Source: Taishania pollutisoli (GTDB lineage Bacteria; Bacteroidota; Bacteroidia; Flavobacteriales_D; Crocinitomicaceae). Taken from it: DNA of 64,000 bases. The notes beneath the pieces are model-generated. The model was given only the letters and a program-made list of their open reading frames with translations. It was not told the origin of the DNA and made no database searches. Where the stretch lies: positions 124,001 through 188,000 of the forward strand of contig NZ_JACVEL010000002.1 of NCBI RefSeq assembly GCF_014518315.1, given 5' to 3'. A program made the position numbers and the translations under genes. This document shows, in pieces, positions 25,194 to 33,141 of this stretch (its first letter is position 1; each line of letters starts with the position of its first letter).

Positions 25194-26756
25194 ATGGGAA
25201 TGGCATTCGCTTATTTTTCAACTGCTCAACTTGTTCCGTTTATCATTGGTGGCGTTTGCCTGATTTGCTCCATCGGATTGTTTTTGGGAAGCAGCAGAAA
25301 ATTATCCCTTATTTTCCTTTTTTCAGGAGCGATTTCACTGGGGTTTTTTATTTCCAACCTGGACCCGTTCCTGAATTTATGGGATGAACAATTTCATGCA
25401 CTGGTAGCCAGGAATATGGTTGAAACACCGTTGATGCCAAGACTCTATCCCGTTCCGATTTTGGAGTATACGCATACCGACTGGACACAAAATTATATCT
25501 GGTTGCACAAACAACCGCTCTTCTTGTGGCAAATAGCGCTGAGTATAAAGTTATTTGGTGCTTCCGAACTGGCAGTAAGGTTACCGGGGATTCTGATGTT
25601 TGCATTGGCGGCATTATTTGTTTACAGAATCGGAAAAATTGCTTACAGTGACAGGGTCGGTTTCTTCGGTGCTGTATTTTTTATATCGGTCAATTACCTG
25701 TTGGAACTACTTACCGGGAAGCACTCAACAGATCACAATGACGTCGCTTTTTTATTTTACGTGACAGCAAGCTTTTGGGCGTGGTTTGAATATCAGGCAA
25801 AAAAGTCCGTTTATTGGATTGTCCTGATCGGAATCTTTTCAGGATGTGCCATACTTGTCAAATGGTTGGTTGGTCTATTGATTTATGCTGTATGGTTTTT
25901 AACAATTGGTGCAAATAACCGGAAAGATTTTTTCCGGATAAAAAACTACTACCCGATGCTCATCGCTTTCGGTGTTACAATGCTGATTACTCTTCCCTGG
26001 CAATTATTCATTCTGAATGCTTATCCGGTGGAGGCAACCTATGAATTTAAACTGAATTCAACACATTTTTTTCATGCGGTGGAAGGACATGGTGGCGACT
26101 TCTGGTATCATTTCAGAGTACTGAAAAAAATCTACGGATCCGGAGACCTGATTCCTTTTCTGTTACTTGCCGGACTGATTATTTTCCTGATCGGTACGAG
26201 ACATAGAAAATACCGGATCGCAATCGGAGCAGCAGTTGTAATTGTCTACGGATTTTTTTCGATCGCAGCTACGAAGATGGATTCCTTTTGCATTATTGTG
26301 TTACCGTTTGTAATGTTGGGGATGGCAGCGTTCGTAGATAAAATCTTCTTATGGATTGCCGGAAAAAACCGTTTTCACTGGTTAAATAACCTGTTTCAGT
26401 TCATCATAATTGGGGGATTAAGTTACTCGTTTATCAACCTGTCGAAAGTGGCCGGATATCACGTAGACAAAGGAAATGCCGTGAATGAATTGCGGAGTCA
26501 AAATCTGAAATTGATGCAGTTTATTGATCAGTTACCACGTGAAGTGAAAGAACAGCCATACGTTGTATTTATTCCGAATCATCGCTTAAAAAGCAGTGTT
26601 CCGGTGATGTTTTATACCCATGTAATTGCGTACGATTTCATCCCGACTCAGGAGCAGTTGGAAAAAGTGTGGAAACAGTCTTATGCTGTTGCAATTGAAG
26701 ACAACGGAAACTTGCCGGATTACATTCGCGAGGATGCACGTATTCTGAAATTGTGA
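25194..26756 (+). CDS. ArnT/PMT-type membrane glycosyltransferase
   Basis: 520 residues with about 11-12 membrane helices. The first large loop has the GT-C acidic motif NLWDEQFHALVARNM (residues ~62-76), and WLHKQPLFLWQIALSIKLFGASELAVRLP is the conserved GT39/GT83 loop. A further conserved segment LLTGKHSTDHNDV follows. Such enzymes move a sugar from a polyprenyl-phosphate carrier to lipid A, protein or another envelope acceptor. The acceptor is unknown here. A near-consensus -7 element (TACCTTTA, 25175-25182) precedes the ATG. No cotranscribed neighbour follows. Confidence 0.83.
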   Translation: MGMAFAYFSTAQLVPFIIGGVCLICSIGLFLGSSRKLSLIFLFSGAISLGFFISNLDPFLNLWDEQFHALVARNMVETPLMPRLYPVPILEYTHTDWTQNYIWLHKQPLFLWQIALSIKLFGASELAVRLPGILMFALAALFVYRIGKIAYSDRVGFFGAVFFISVNYLLELLTGKHSTDHNDVAFLFYVTASFWAWFEYQAKKSVYWIVLIGIFSGCAILVKWLVGLLIYAVWFLTIGANNRKDFFRIKNYYPMLIAFGVTMLITLPWQLFILNAYPVEATYEFKLNSTHFFHAVEGHGGDFWYHFRVLKKIYGSGDLIPFLLLAGLIIFLIGTRHRKYRIAIGAAVVIVYGFFSIAATKMDSFCIIVLPFVMLGMAAFVDKIFLWIAGKNRFHWLNNLFQFIIIGGLSYSFINLSKVAGYHVDKGNAVNELRSQNLKLMQFIDQLPREVKEQPYVVFIPNHRLKSSVPVMFYTHVIAYDFIPTQEQLEKVWKQSYAVAIEDNGNLPDYIREDARILKL

Positions 26757-26877
26757 TTTCCTTCAGAATTGTTGGGCGTGAAAAGCAAATTGCTTAATTA
26801 ACAATTGTTAATATCATCTTTTAATATCTTTTTAACGTTCTTTTCGGATTTCCCTCCACCCAAGTACTTCATTTGCG

Positions 26878-26885
26878 TATATTTG
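26878..26885 (+). promoter_or_regulatory. -7 element (TATATTTG) 4 bases before dnaB ATG
   Basis: An exact TAnnTTTG element ends four bases before the ATG of dnaB (26890). Transcription would start on or beside the A of the start codon, so the message should be leaderless. No clear -33 TTG was found. Confidence 0.55.
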
Positions 26886-26889
26886 TCGT

Positions 26890-28458
26890 ATGGAAAATCA
26901 ACCGGAGAAAAAGCGGAAACCAGCAGCAAGAATTGCTTCAAGCACACCTGGCATCAATGAATTGGGGAGGGTACCACCTCAGGCAGTTGATCTGGAGCAA
27001 GCTGTTCTGGGAGCGATGATGTTGGAGAAAAATGCGGTGACGGATACGATTGATATTCTTAAAATCAGCAGTTTTTACGATCCGAAACACCAGTATATCT
27101 ACGGTGCGATTCGTGAATTGTTCGGAAGTTCTTCCCCGATTGACTTATTGACGGTGATCAATTACCTGAAGAAAAAAGGAGAGTTGGAAGCAGCAGGAGG
27201 TGCAGCGTATGTATCTTCCCTGACGAGCAGAGTGGCTTCAACAGCACACGTGGAATACCATGCGCGGGTTATTTCTGAAAAATACATCAAACGGGAGTTG
27301 ATCCGCATGAGTTCAGAAGTGATCAAGGATGCATTTGATGAAACACAGGACGTTTTTGACGTGTTGGGAAAAGCGGAAGGTGAATTGTTCCAGATTGCAG
27401 AGAACAACATGGGGAAATCGGTGGATACCATGCAGAATGTTGTTCGTCAGGCAATTGAAGAAATCGAAATTGCTTCTCAGAATAAAAGTGGAATTTCAGG
27501 AGTCCCTACCGGATTCATCGATTTGGATAAGTTGACCTCGGGATGGCAGCGTTCGGATATGATCGTTATCGCGGCACGTCCTGCAATGGGGAAAACAGCA
27601 TTTGTCCTTTCCATGGCACGAAACACCGCAGTTGATCACAACATGGGAGTGGCCGTATTCTCACTGGAGATGTCCTCCGTACAGTTGGTCAAACGTTTGA
27701 TTGCGAGTGAGGCGCGTTTGAGTGCGGAAAAATTGAGAAAAGGAGACCTGGCGGAACACGAATTCCAACAGCTGCATACACGGATTTCCAAACTGGCAAG
27801 TGCACCCTTGTACATTGATGATACCCCCGGAATTTCCGTATTCGACCTGCGTGCGAAATGCCGCCGCTTGAAAATGCAACACAACATCGATATGGTGATC
27901 ATTGATTACTTGCAGTTGATGACCGTGGGTGGATCAAAAGGAACCGGAAACCGGGAGCAGGAAATCTCAACCATTTCCCGATCCATTAAAGAAATTGCCA
28001 AAGAATTAAATGTTCCGATTATCGCACTTTCCCAGTTGAGCCGTTCGGTTGAACAAAGGGGGGGGGACAAACGACCTGTATTGTCCGACTTGCGTGAATC
28101 CGGAGCGATTGAGCAGGATGCCGATATTGTTTCGTTCATTTACCGCCCGGAATACTACGGGTTTGACACCGACGAAAACGGAGAATCCAATAAAGGAGTA
28201 GGAGAGATCATTGTTGCAAAACACCGGAATGGTGGATTGGATACGGTTCGTCTGCGCTTTATCGGGGAATTTGCCCGTTTTGAAAACTTGAACAGCTACG
28301 GAGATTTTGCAGATATGGGAGGAGGAAACAGAACTGGAGGGTTGAACCCGATGCAGTCCATGGAAGGAAACAGCATTACCATTCCATCTAAAATGAATTC
28401 ATTCGACGATGATGGCGCGGATTTTGACCGATCGTACAATGACGATGTTCCATTCTAA
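26890..28458 (+). CDS. dnaB: Replicative DNA helicase DnaB
   Basis: 522 residues. The N-terminal primase-interacting domain starts at VPPQAVDLEQAVLGAMML (residues ~29-46). The RecA-like core has GVPTGFIDLDKLTSGWQRSDMIVIAARPAMGKTAF (Walker A), AVFSLEMSS, IIDYLQLM (Walker B), ALSQLSRSVEQR and DLRESGAIEQDAD. There is no intein. The acidic, Gly-rich tail (residues ~475-522) is species-specific. The conserved Gly-Gly of the QRGGDKRP motif is encoded within a run of nine G residues (28058-28066). The gene has its own promoter and is not followed closely by another replication gene. Confidence 0.96.
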   Translation: MENQPEKKRKPAARIASSTPGINELGRVPPQAVDLEQAVLGAMMLEKNAVTDTIDILKISSFYDPKHQYIYGAIRELFGSSSPIDLLTVINYLKKKGELEAAGGAAYVSSLTSRVASTAHVEYHARVISEKYIKRELIRMSSEVIKDAFDETQDVFDVLGKAEGELFQIAENNMGKSVDTMQNVVRQAIEEIEIASQNKSGISGVPTGFIDLDKLTSGWQRSDMIVIAARPAMGKTAFVLSMARNTAVDHNMGVAVFSLEMSSVQLVKRLIASEARLSAEKLRKGDLAEHEFQQLHTRISKLASAPLYIDDTPGISVFDLRAKCRRLKMQHNIDMVIIDYLQLMTVGGSKGTGNREQEISTISRSIKEIAKELNVPIIALSQLSRSVEQRGGDKRPVLSDLRESGAIEQDADIVSFIYRPEYYGFDTDENGESNKGVGEIIVAKHRNGGLDTVRLRFIGEFARFENLNSYGDFADMGGGNRTGGLNPMQSMEGNSITIPSKMNSFDDDGADFDRSYNDDVPF

Positions 28459-28523
28459 CCGGATAACAGAATAATTCCGTCTTTTTTTCGTAATAACTGA
28501 AAGAAGTAAGTAGAAAGAGAAAT

Positions 28524-29786
28524 ATGAAAAAATTACTGTACCTGTTTGTAGTGATTGTCAGCTTTCAGTTGAATGCTTCACAGATTCTTGTTCCCATGGA
28601 CGATTCACAATCCAACCACCTCAAAGCATATGGTGTTTCCTACTGGGCATTGGAGCACGATGTGGTGATTGAATGGTTGCTGAATTACCGTGGAGGGTCG
28701 TTTTTATACCCGCACCTGCAGGGATTGGAAGAAGAGCTGTTGCTGAAAGGAGTCAAATACGAGATTATTACTGACGGACAAGCCAATTCAATCCGGAGCC
28801 AGATTGCTCACCCGGAACAGAACATGGAAATTGTACAGCTGGAAAAAGCACCGAAAATCGCAGTGTACACCCCTGACGGTAAACAACCGTGGGATGATGC
28901 TGTTACATTAGTACTTGAATACGCGGAAATTCCCTACGATAAAATTTATGATTCAGCCATTGTAAACGGAAAATTACCGGAATACGATTGGTTGCATTTG
29001 CACCACGAAGATTTTACGGGACAGTATGGGAAGTTCTATGCTTCCTACCGTTCGTATCCGTGGTATAAACAACAAGTAGCAGATGCCGAGGCGCTCGCTG
29101 CTTCTTTGGGATTTAACAAAGTTTCCAAATTGAAGCTGGCAGTGGCTCAAAGCATTAAAAACTTTGTCATCGGAGGAGGATTCCTGTTTACAATGTGTAG
29201 CGGAACGGATAGTTTTGATATTGCATTGGCAGCACAAAATACAGATATCTGTGAAGTCATGTACGATGGCGATCCGGCACGTCCGAACTGCCAGAAAGAA
29301 TTGGATTTTTCCCAAACCTTTGCCTTTGAAGATTTCCAGTTGGAACGGGATCCTCTGAAATATGAATATTCATCCATTGACGGAACAGACTTGAGAAGAC
29401 GGCAGGGAATCCGTGAAACGACCGATAAATTTACCTTGTTTGACTTTTCTGCGAAATGGGATGTGGTGCCGACGATGCTGACACAATGTCACACGAACAT
29501 TATCAATGGTTTCATGGGGCAAACAACTGATTTTATGAAAGAATACATCAAACCAAATGTCTTGGTGATGGGAGAAAATCAGGCATTGGGAACGGCTCGT
29601 TACATTCACGGAGAAATGGGGCAGGGAACGTGGACTTTCTATGGTGGACACGATCCGGAGGATTATGAACACAGGGTGGGAGATCCGCATACAGACCTTA
29701 ATTTACATCCTAATTCCCCTGGTTACCGGTTGATTTTGAATAACATACTTTTTCCTGCGGCTAAAAAGAAAAAACAGAAAACCTAA
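28524..29786 (+). CDS. Exported protein with a glutamine-amidotransferase-like fold, function unknown
   Basis: 420 residues with a signal peptide (MKKLLYLFVVIVSFQLNAS). The mature part starts QILVPMDDSQSNHLKAYGVSYW, a conserved opening in a Bacteroidota family that I recall being labelled 'asparagine synthetase B' in databases. That label is not supported: there is no N-terminal catalytic Cys2 and no AsnB PPi-loop. Visible instead are a nucleophile-elbow-like GGGFLFTMCSGTDSFD (around residues 213-228) and GTWTFYGGHDPEDYEH near the C-terminus, together reminiscent of the ThuA/class I glutamine amidotransferase fold. Being exported, it more likely acts on periplasmic or surface material. It stands alone. 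Confidence 0.7.
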   Translation: MKKLLYLFVVIVSFQLNASQILVPMDDSQSNHLKAYGVSYWALEHDVVIEWLLNYRGGSFLYPHLQGLEEELLLKGVKYEIITDGQANSIRSQIAHPEQNMEIVQLEKAPKIAVYTPDGKQPWDDAVTLVLEYAEIPYDKIYDSAIVNGKLPEYDWLHLHHEDFTGQYGKFYASYRSYPWYKQQVADAEALAASLGFNKVSKLKLAVAQSIKNFVIGGGFLFTMCSGTDSFDIALAAQNTDICEVMYDGDPARPNCQKELDFSQTFAFEDFQLERDPLKYEYSSIDGTDLRRRQGIRETTDKFTLFDFSAKWDVVPTMLTQCHTNIINGFMGQTTDFMKEYIKPNVLVMGENQALGTARYIHGEMGQGTWTFYGGHDPEDYEHRVGDPHTDLNLHPNSPGYRLILNNILFPAAKKKKQKT

Positions 29787-29861
29787 GACGCGATTTGAAT
29801 GCCTCCGACAGTTTTCGTTTTTTTTAACACATATTTAAATTTAACTTTTCGGATGAATTGT

Positions 29862-29869
29862 TAAATTTG
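29862..29869 (+). promoter_or_regulatory. -7 element (TAAATTTG) 7 bases before a short ORF
   Basis: An exact TAnnTTTG match ends seven bases before the ATG at 29877, leaving an untranslated leader of only about two to three bases. Confidence 0.45.
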
Positions 29870-29876
29870 TTGCCGT

Positions 29877-30170
29877 ATGAAGAGATGTTTTTCAATAGTA
29901 TTACTTTCGATTTTTACATTATGTATAGTCTCAATTAGTTATGGACTGTACAAAAAAGGTAATCAGACATCGGTTGTAATGGTAGAGGAGGATGAGACGC
30001 ATACACAGCTACTGGAAGTAAAGGAATACCTGAAAACAGAAGATCCGCAACCTTTTGCTATTTACAAAATCATTGAATTTAAAACAGACCAATTAACAGA
30101 CATCCCCGTAAAAAACTACGAGGACGTCTACCTGCGTTGTGTTGAAACCCCTCCTGATTTTATGTGTTAA
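29877..30170 (+). CDS. Small membrane-anchored or secreted hypothetical protein
   Basis: 97 residues. The first ~23 (MKRCFSIVLLSIFTLCIVSI) form a signal peptide or membrane anchor; the remainder is acidic and ends in CVETPPDFMC with two cysteines. No family was recognised. Support for its being real comes from the promoter -7 element directly upstream and the absence of any competing frame. The SulP transporter begins 62 bases after it. Confidence 0.5.
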   Translation: MKRCFSIVLLSIFTLCIVSISYGLYKKGNQTSVVMVEEDETHTQLLEVKEYLKTEDPQPFAIYKIIEFKTDQLTDIPVKNYEDVYLRCVETPPDFMC

Positions 30171-30232
30171 TATCCCCTTTGTTTTGCATTTCCTGAAATG
30201 CATTTGTATTGTTAACGCATAATAAAAAATCA

Positions 30233-31795
30233 ATGAAAAATATTTTTTCCAACTGGAGAAGTGATGCTCCTGCCAGTTTGGTTGTCTTTTTGGTTGCCCT
30301 TCCTTTGTGTTTAGGAGTAGCCTTAGCATCTACAGGTGAAAATCCTGTCTTGTTCTCCGGTATTATTGCCGGGGTAGTAGGAGGTGTTGTGGTCGGTTTT
30401 TTCAGTGGTTCCCGTCTGGGAGTCTCCGGGCCGGCAGCCGGACTGATTACAATTGTACTGGGTGCAATTGCCACACTCGGCAGTTTTGAAGCATTTCTTG
30501 TTGCAGTTGTCATTGCCGGTATTTTACAGATTATTGCCGGTTTCTTTGGTGCAGGAGTGATCGGAAACTATTTTCCGTCCTCCGTGATCAAAGGAATGTT
30601 GGCAGCAATCGGTTTAACCCTGATCTTGAAAGAAATTCCACACCTGGTGGGATATGATAAAGATTTTATGGGGGATGAGGCCTTTCTGCAGACCGATGGA
30701 GAAAATACCTTTTCAGAGATTTTTAAAGCATTCGATTACGTCAGTACAGGAGCAATCATCATTGCCATTCTTTCGTTAGCCGTTCTGATCCTCTTCGATC
30801 GTCCGTTTATGAAGCGAATTGCACTGTTCAAGTTCGTTCCGGGAGCATTGATCGTCGTAGTGATGGGTGTTGTACTTAACCAGCTTTTCATTTCTTCCTT
30901 TCCGAACCTGGCAATGGGAGGAGAACACCTGGTGAGCTTGCCCGTTGCAGAGTCGTTCAATGACATCAAAGGATTCTTCATGTTTCCTGATTTTTCCGCA
31001 TTGACCAATCCGAATGTGTATGCTGTTGCGTTTACAATTGCATTGGTAGCCAGTCTCGAATCACTGTTGAGTGTAGAGGCAACGGATAAACTGGATCCGG
31101 AAAAAAATGCAACCCCGACCAATAAAGAATTGAAGGCACAGGGAATCGGTAACGTGGTTTCCGGCATGCTGGGAGGATTGCCCGTGACACAGGTAATTGT
31201 AAGAAGCTCTGCAAATATTAATGCAGGAGGTCAATCAAAATTATCAACGATTTTACACGGAATTTTATTATTCTTGTGTGTAATGTTGATACCGAATGTG
31301 CTCAATATGATTCCTTATGCATCCCTGGCAGCGATCTTGATGATGGTGGGATACAAGTTGTCAAGCGTATCGCTTTACAAGAAAATGTACGCGTTGGGAT
31401 GGGATCAGTTTCTTCCCTTCATTATGACAATTGTAGGTGTGTTGCTCACAGATTTACTGAAAGGAATTGCAATTGGTTTGGCATTTGCGGTCTTTTTTAT
31501 TCTGCGCAAAAACTACCGGAATAACTACCGCATTGAGGAAGGAAGTGAAAATGGAAAGCCACTGGTTCGGATTCAGTTGTCTGAAGAAGTTACGTTCCTT
31601 AACAAAGGAAGTATTTTGGAATCCTTGTACAAGGTTCCTGCCGATTCACACCTGATTATTGACGGTTCGAGCAGCAAGACAATTGATTATGACGTGCTGG
31701 AAGTCATTCAGGAATTCAGGACGCATACAGCGATGGAAAGAAATATTAAAGTAACAACGTTCAGAATCCCGAAAGTAGATGTAATGGGACACTAA
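30233..31795 (+). CDS. SulP (SLC26) anion transporter, probable bicarbonate transporter
   Basis: 520 residues from the ATG at 30233; the frame extends to a TTG at 30209 but the family N-terminus fits MKNIFSNWRSDAPASLVVFLVALPLCLGVALAS. The core has 12-14 membrane helices, with GPAAGLITIVLGAI (residues ~60-80) and QGIGNVVSGMLGGLPVTQVIVRSSANINAGG (~300-330) typical of SulP. A shortened STAS-like domain occupies the last ~80 residues (VTFLNKGSILESLYKVPADSHLIIDGS). The next gene, 50 bases on, encodes a beta-carbonic anhydrase; this pairing is characteristic of SulP proteins that import bicarbonate rather than sulfate. Proton- or sodium-coupled HCO3- uptake is therefore my inference. Confidence 0.87.
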   Translation: MKNIFSNWRSDAPASLVVFLVALPLCLGVALASTGENPVLFSGIIAGVVGGVVVGFFSGSRLGVSGPAAGLITIVLGAIATLGSFEAFLVAVVIAGILQIIAGFFGAGVIGNYFPSSVIKGMLAAIGLTLILKEIPHLVGYDKDFMGDEAFLQTDGENTFSEIFKAFDYVSTGAIIIAILSLAVLILFDRPFMKRIALFKFVPGALIVVVMGVVLNQLFISSFPNLAMGGEHLVSLPVAESFNDIKGFFMFPDFSALTNPNVYAVAFTIALVASLESLLSVEATDKLDPEKNATPTNKELKAQGIGNVVSGMLGGLPVTQVIVRSSANINAGGQSKLSTILHGILLFLCVMLIPNVLNMIPYASLAAILMMVGYKLSSVSLYKKMYALGWDQFLPFIMTIVGVLLTDLLKGIAIGLAFAVFFILRKNYRNNYRIEEGSENGKPLVRIQLSEEVTFLNKGSILESLYKVPADSHLIIDGSSSKTIDYDVLEVIQEFRTHTAMERNIKVTTFRIPKVDVMGH

Positions 31796-31845
31796 CGTGA
31801 ATAAACGTAAGTCAAAAATTAAAAAATTAAATAGAAGCAAATACC

Positions 31846-32481
31846 ATGGAAAAGTTTTATAACCAATTATTAGAAAACAATAAGAACTGGGCAAAGAAAC
31901 AATTAGAGAAAGATCCTGAATTTTTTAACGACCTGGCGAAGGGACAGACACCACCGGTCTTGTGGATCGGATGTGCGGATTCCCGTGTACCTGCAAATGA
32001 AATCATCGGTGCAAAACCGGGAGAGGTATTTGTACACCGCAATATTGCCAACATGGTTGTTCACTCAGATATGAACATGTTGAGTGTGCTGGATTATGCG
32101 GTAAATGTGCTAAAAGTGAAGCACGTTATTGTCTGCGGGCATTACGGATGCGGAGGAGTTGCTACGGCAATGAGCAACAAACACGTGGGGTTAATTGACA
32201 ACTGGATTCGTCACATCAAAGATTCATACCGTTTTCACAAGGCGGAATTGGATGCTATTCAGGACAACAGAGTGCGTTTTGACCGTTTTGTTGAATTGAA
32301 TGTACAGGAGCAGGTCTTAGATCTGGCGAAAACATCCATTATCCAGAACGCGTGGGAAAGAGGACAGGAAGTTCATTTGCACGGATGGGTATATTCCATT
32401 GAAGACGGAATTATCCGTGATCAGAACTGTACGATCAAAAGCAACGACGGATTGGAAGAAGTATACCAATTGGACTTATAA
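31846..32481 (+). CDS. can: Beta-class carbonic anhydrase
   Basis: 211 residues, normal for the class. Zinc ligands are C43, H99 and C102 (GCADSRVPANE and VIVCGHYGCGG), with the catalytic Asp45-Arg47 dyad. The enzyme interconverts CO2 and bicarbonate, feeding carboxylases and pH balance in the cytoplasm. It follows the SulP transporter by 50 bases without an intervening promoter, so the two form one unit, and it ends at a rho-independent terminator (32508-32531). The residue pattern fits the common plant/E. coli Can-type open enzyme; no bicarbonate-inhibited variant motif was identified. Confidence 0.92.
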   Translation: MEKFYNQLLENNKNWAKKQLEKDPEFFNDLAKGQTPPVLWIGCADSRVPANEIIGAKPGEVFVHRNIANMVVHSDMNMLSVLDYAVNVLKVKHVIVCGHYGCGGVATAMSNKHVGLIDNWIRHIKDSYRFHKAELDAIQDNRVRFDRFVELNVQEQVLDLAKTSIIQNAWERGQEVHLHGWVYSIEDGIIRDQNCTIKSNDGLEEVYQLDL

Positions 32482-32507
32482 TCCGCTAAAATAGCATATC
32501 TTTGAAG

Positions 32508-32531
32508 CGAGGGTGAAAGCCCTCGTTTTTT
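32508..32531 (+). terminator. Rho-independent terminator after carbonic anhydrase gene
   Basis: CGAGGG (32508-32513) pairs with CCCTCG (32520-32525) around the loop TGAAAG, followed by six T. A TAnnTTTG-like octamer (TATCTTTG, 32497-32504) immediately precedes it, so the same hairpin could also lie at the 5' end of an rdgB transcript. Confidence 0.75.
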
Positions 32532-32554
32532 GTTTTCTTAACCGGATAATTGAC

Positions 32555-33133
32555 ATGAATCTCGTTTTCGCGACACAGAATCGAAACAAAGCATTGGAAA
32601 TTCAGGCATTAATGCCCCAGGGAATTACCATACAAACGTTATCGGATATTGGTTGTACCACAGATATTCCTGAAGATGCGGATACCTTGCACGGGAATGC
32701 CGAATTAAAAGCGAAATTTGTTGCAGATAATTACAACGTGGCTTGTTTTGCGGATGATACAGGACTGGAGATCGAAGCACTGGACATGCGTCCCGGAGTT
32801 TATTCGGCGCGGTATGCAGGAGCTCAAAGAAGCGATGAAGCCAACATTCAAAAAGTCCTGACCGAACTGGAAGGGAACAAGAATCGAAAGGCACAATTCA
32901 GAACAGCGATCTGTCTGATGATCCATGGAGAAACATATCATTTCGAAGGGAAAGTAGAAGGAGCAATCCGTACTGAAAAAGCAGGAGCAGAGGGGTTCGG
33001 TTACGACCCGGTGTTTGAGCCGGAAGGATGCGGAATTACTTTTGCGGAGATGTCACGTGAGGAAAAAAACAAGCGAAGTCACCGCGCGCGCGCATTTGAG
33101 AAGATGATCGCATTTTTGAGAGAAAGAAAGTAA
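32555..33133 (+). CDS. rdgB: XTP/dITP diphosphatase (RdgB/Ham1)
   Basis: 192 residues from the ATG at 32555. An in-frame GTG at 32513 lies inside the preceding terminator hairpin and is rejected. The N-terminus MNLVFATQNRNKALEI is the family start (consensus (L/V)xATxNxxK). CFADDTGLEIEALDMRPGVYSARYAG is the catalytic core with the metal-binding Asp pair, and GFGYDPVFEPEGCGITFAEMSREEKNKRSHRARA the C-terminal signature. It hydrolyses non-canonical purine triphosphates (XTP, dITP, ITP) to monophosphates, protecting DNA and RNA from their incorporation. Length and motifs are normal. Confidence 0.93.
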   Translation: MNLVFATQNRNKALEIQALMPQGITIQTLSDIGCTTDIPEDADTLHGNAELKAKFVADNYNVACFADDTGLEIEALDMRPGVYSARYAGAQRSDEANIQKVLTELEGNKNRKAQFRTAICLMIHGETYHFEGKVEGAIRTEKAGAEGFGYDPVFEPEGCGITFAEMSREEKNKRSHRARAFEKMIAFLRERK

Positions 33134-33141
33134 TCAGGATC

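Noticed and set aside
28524-29786. Asparagine synthetase B assignment
   Set aside because: A signal peptide is present and both AsnB catalytic domains are absent.
32513-32554. GTG start for rdgB
   Set aside because: It lies inside the carbonic anhydrase terminator hairpin; the family N-terminus begins at 32555.
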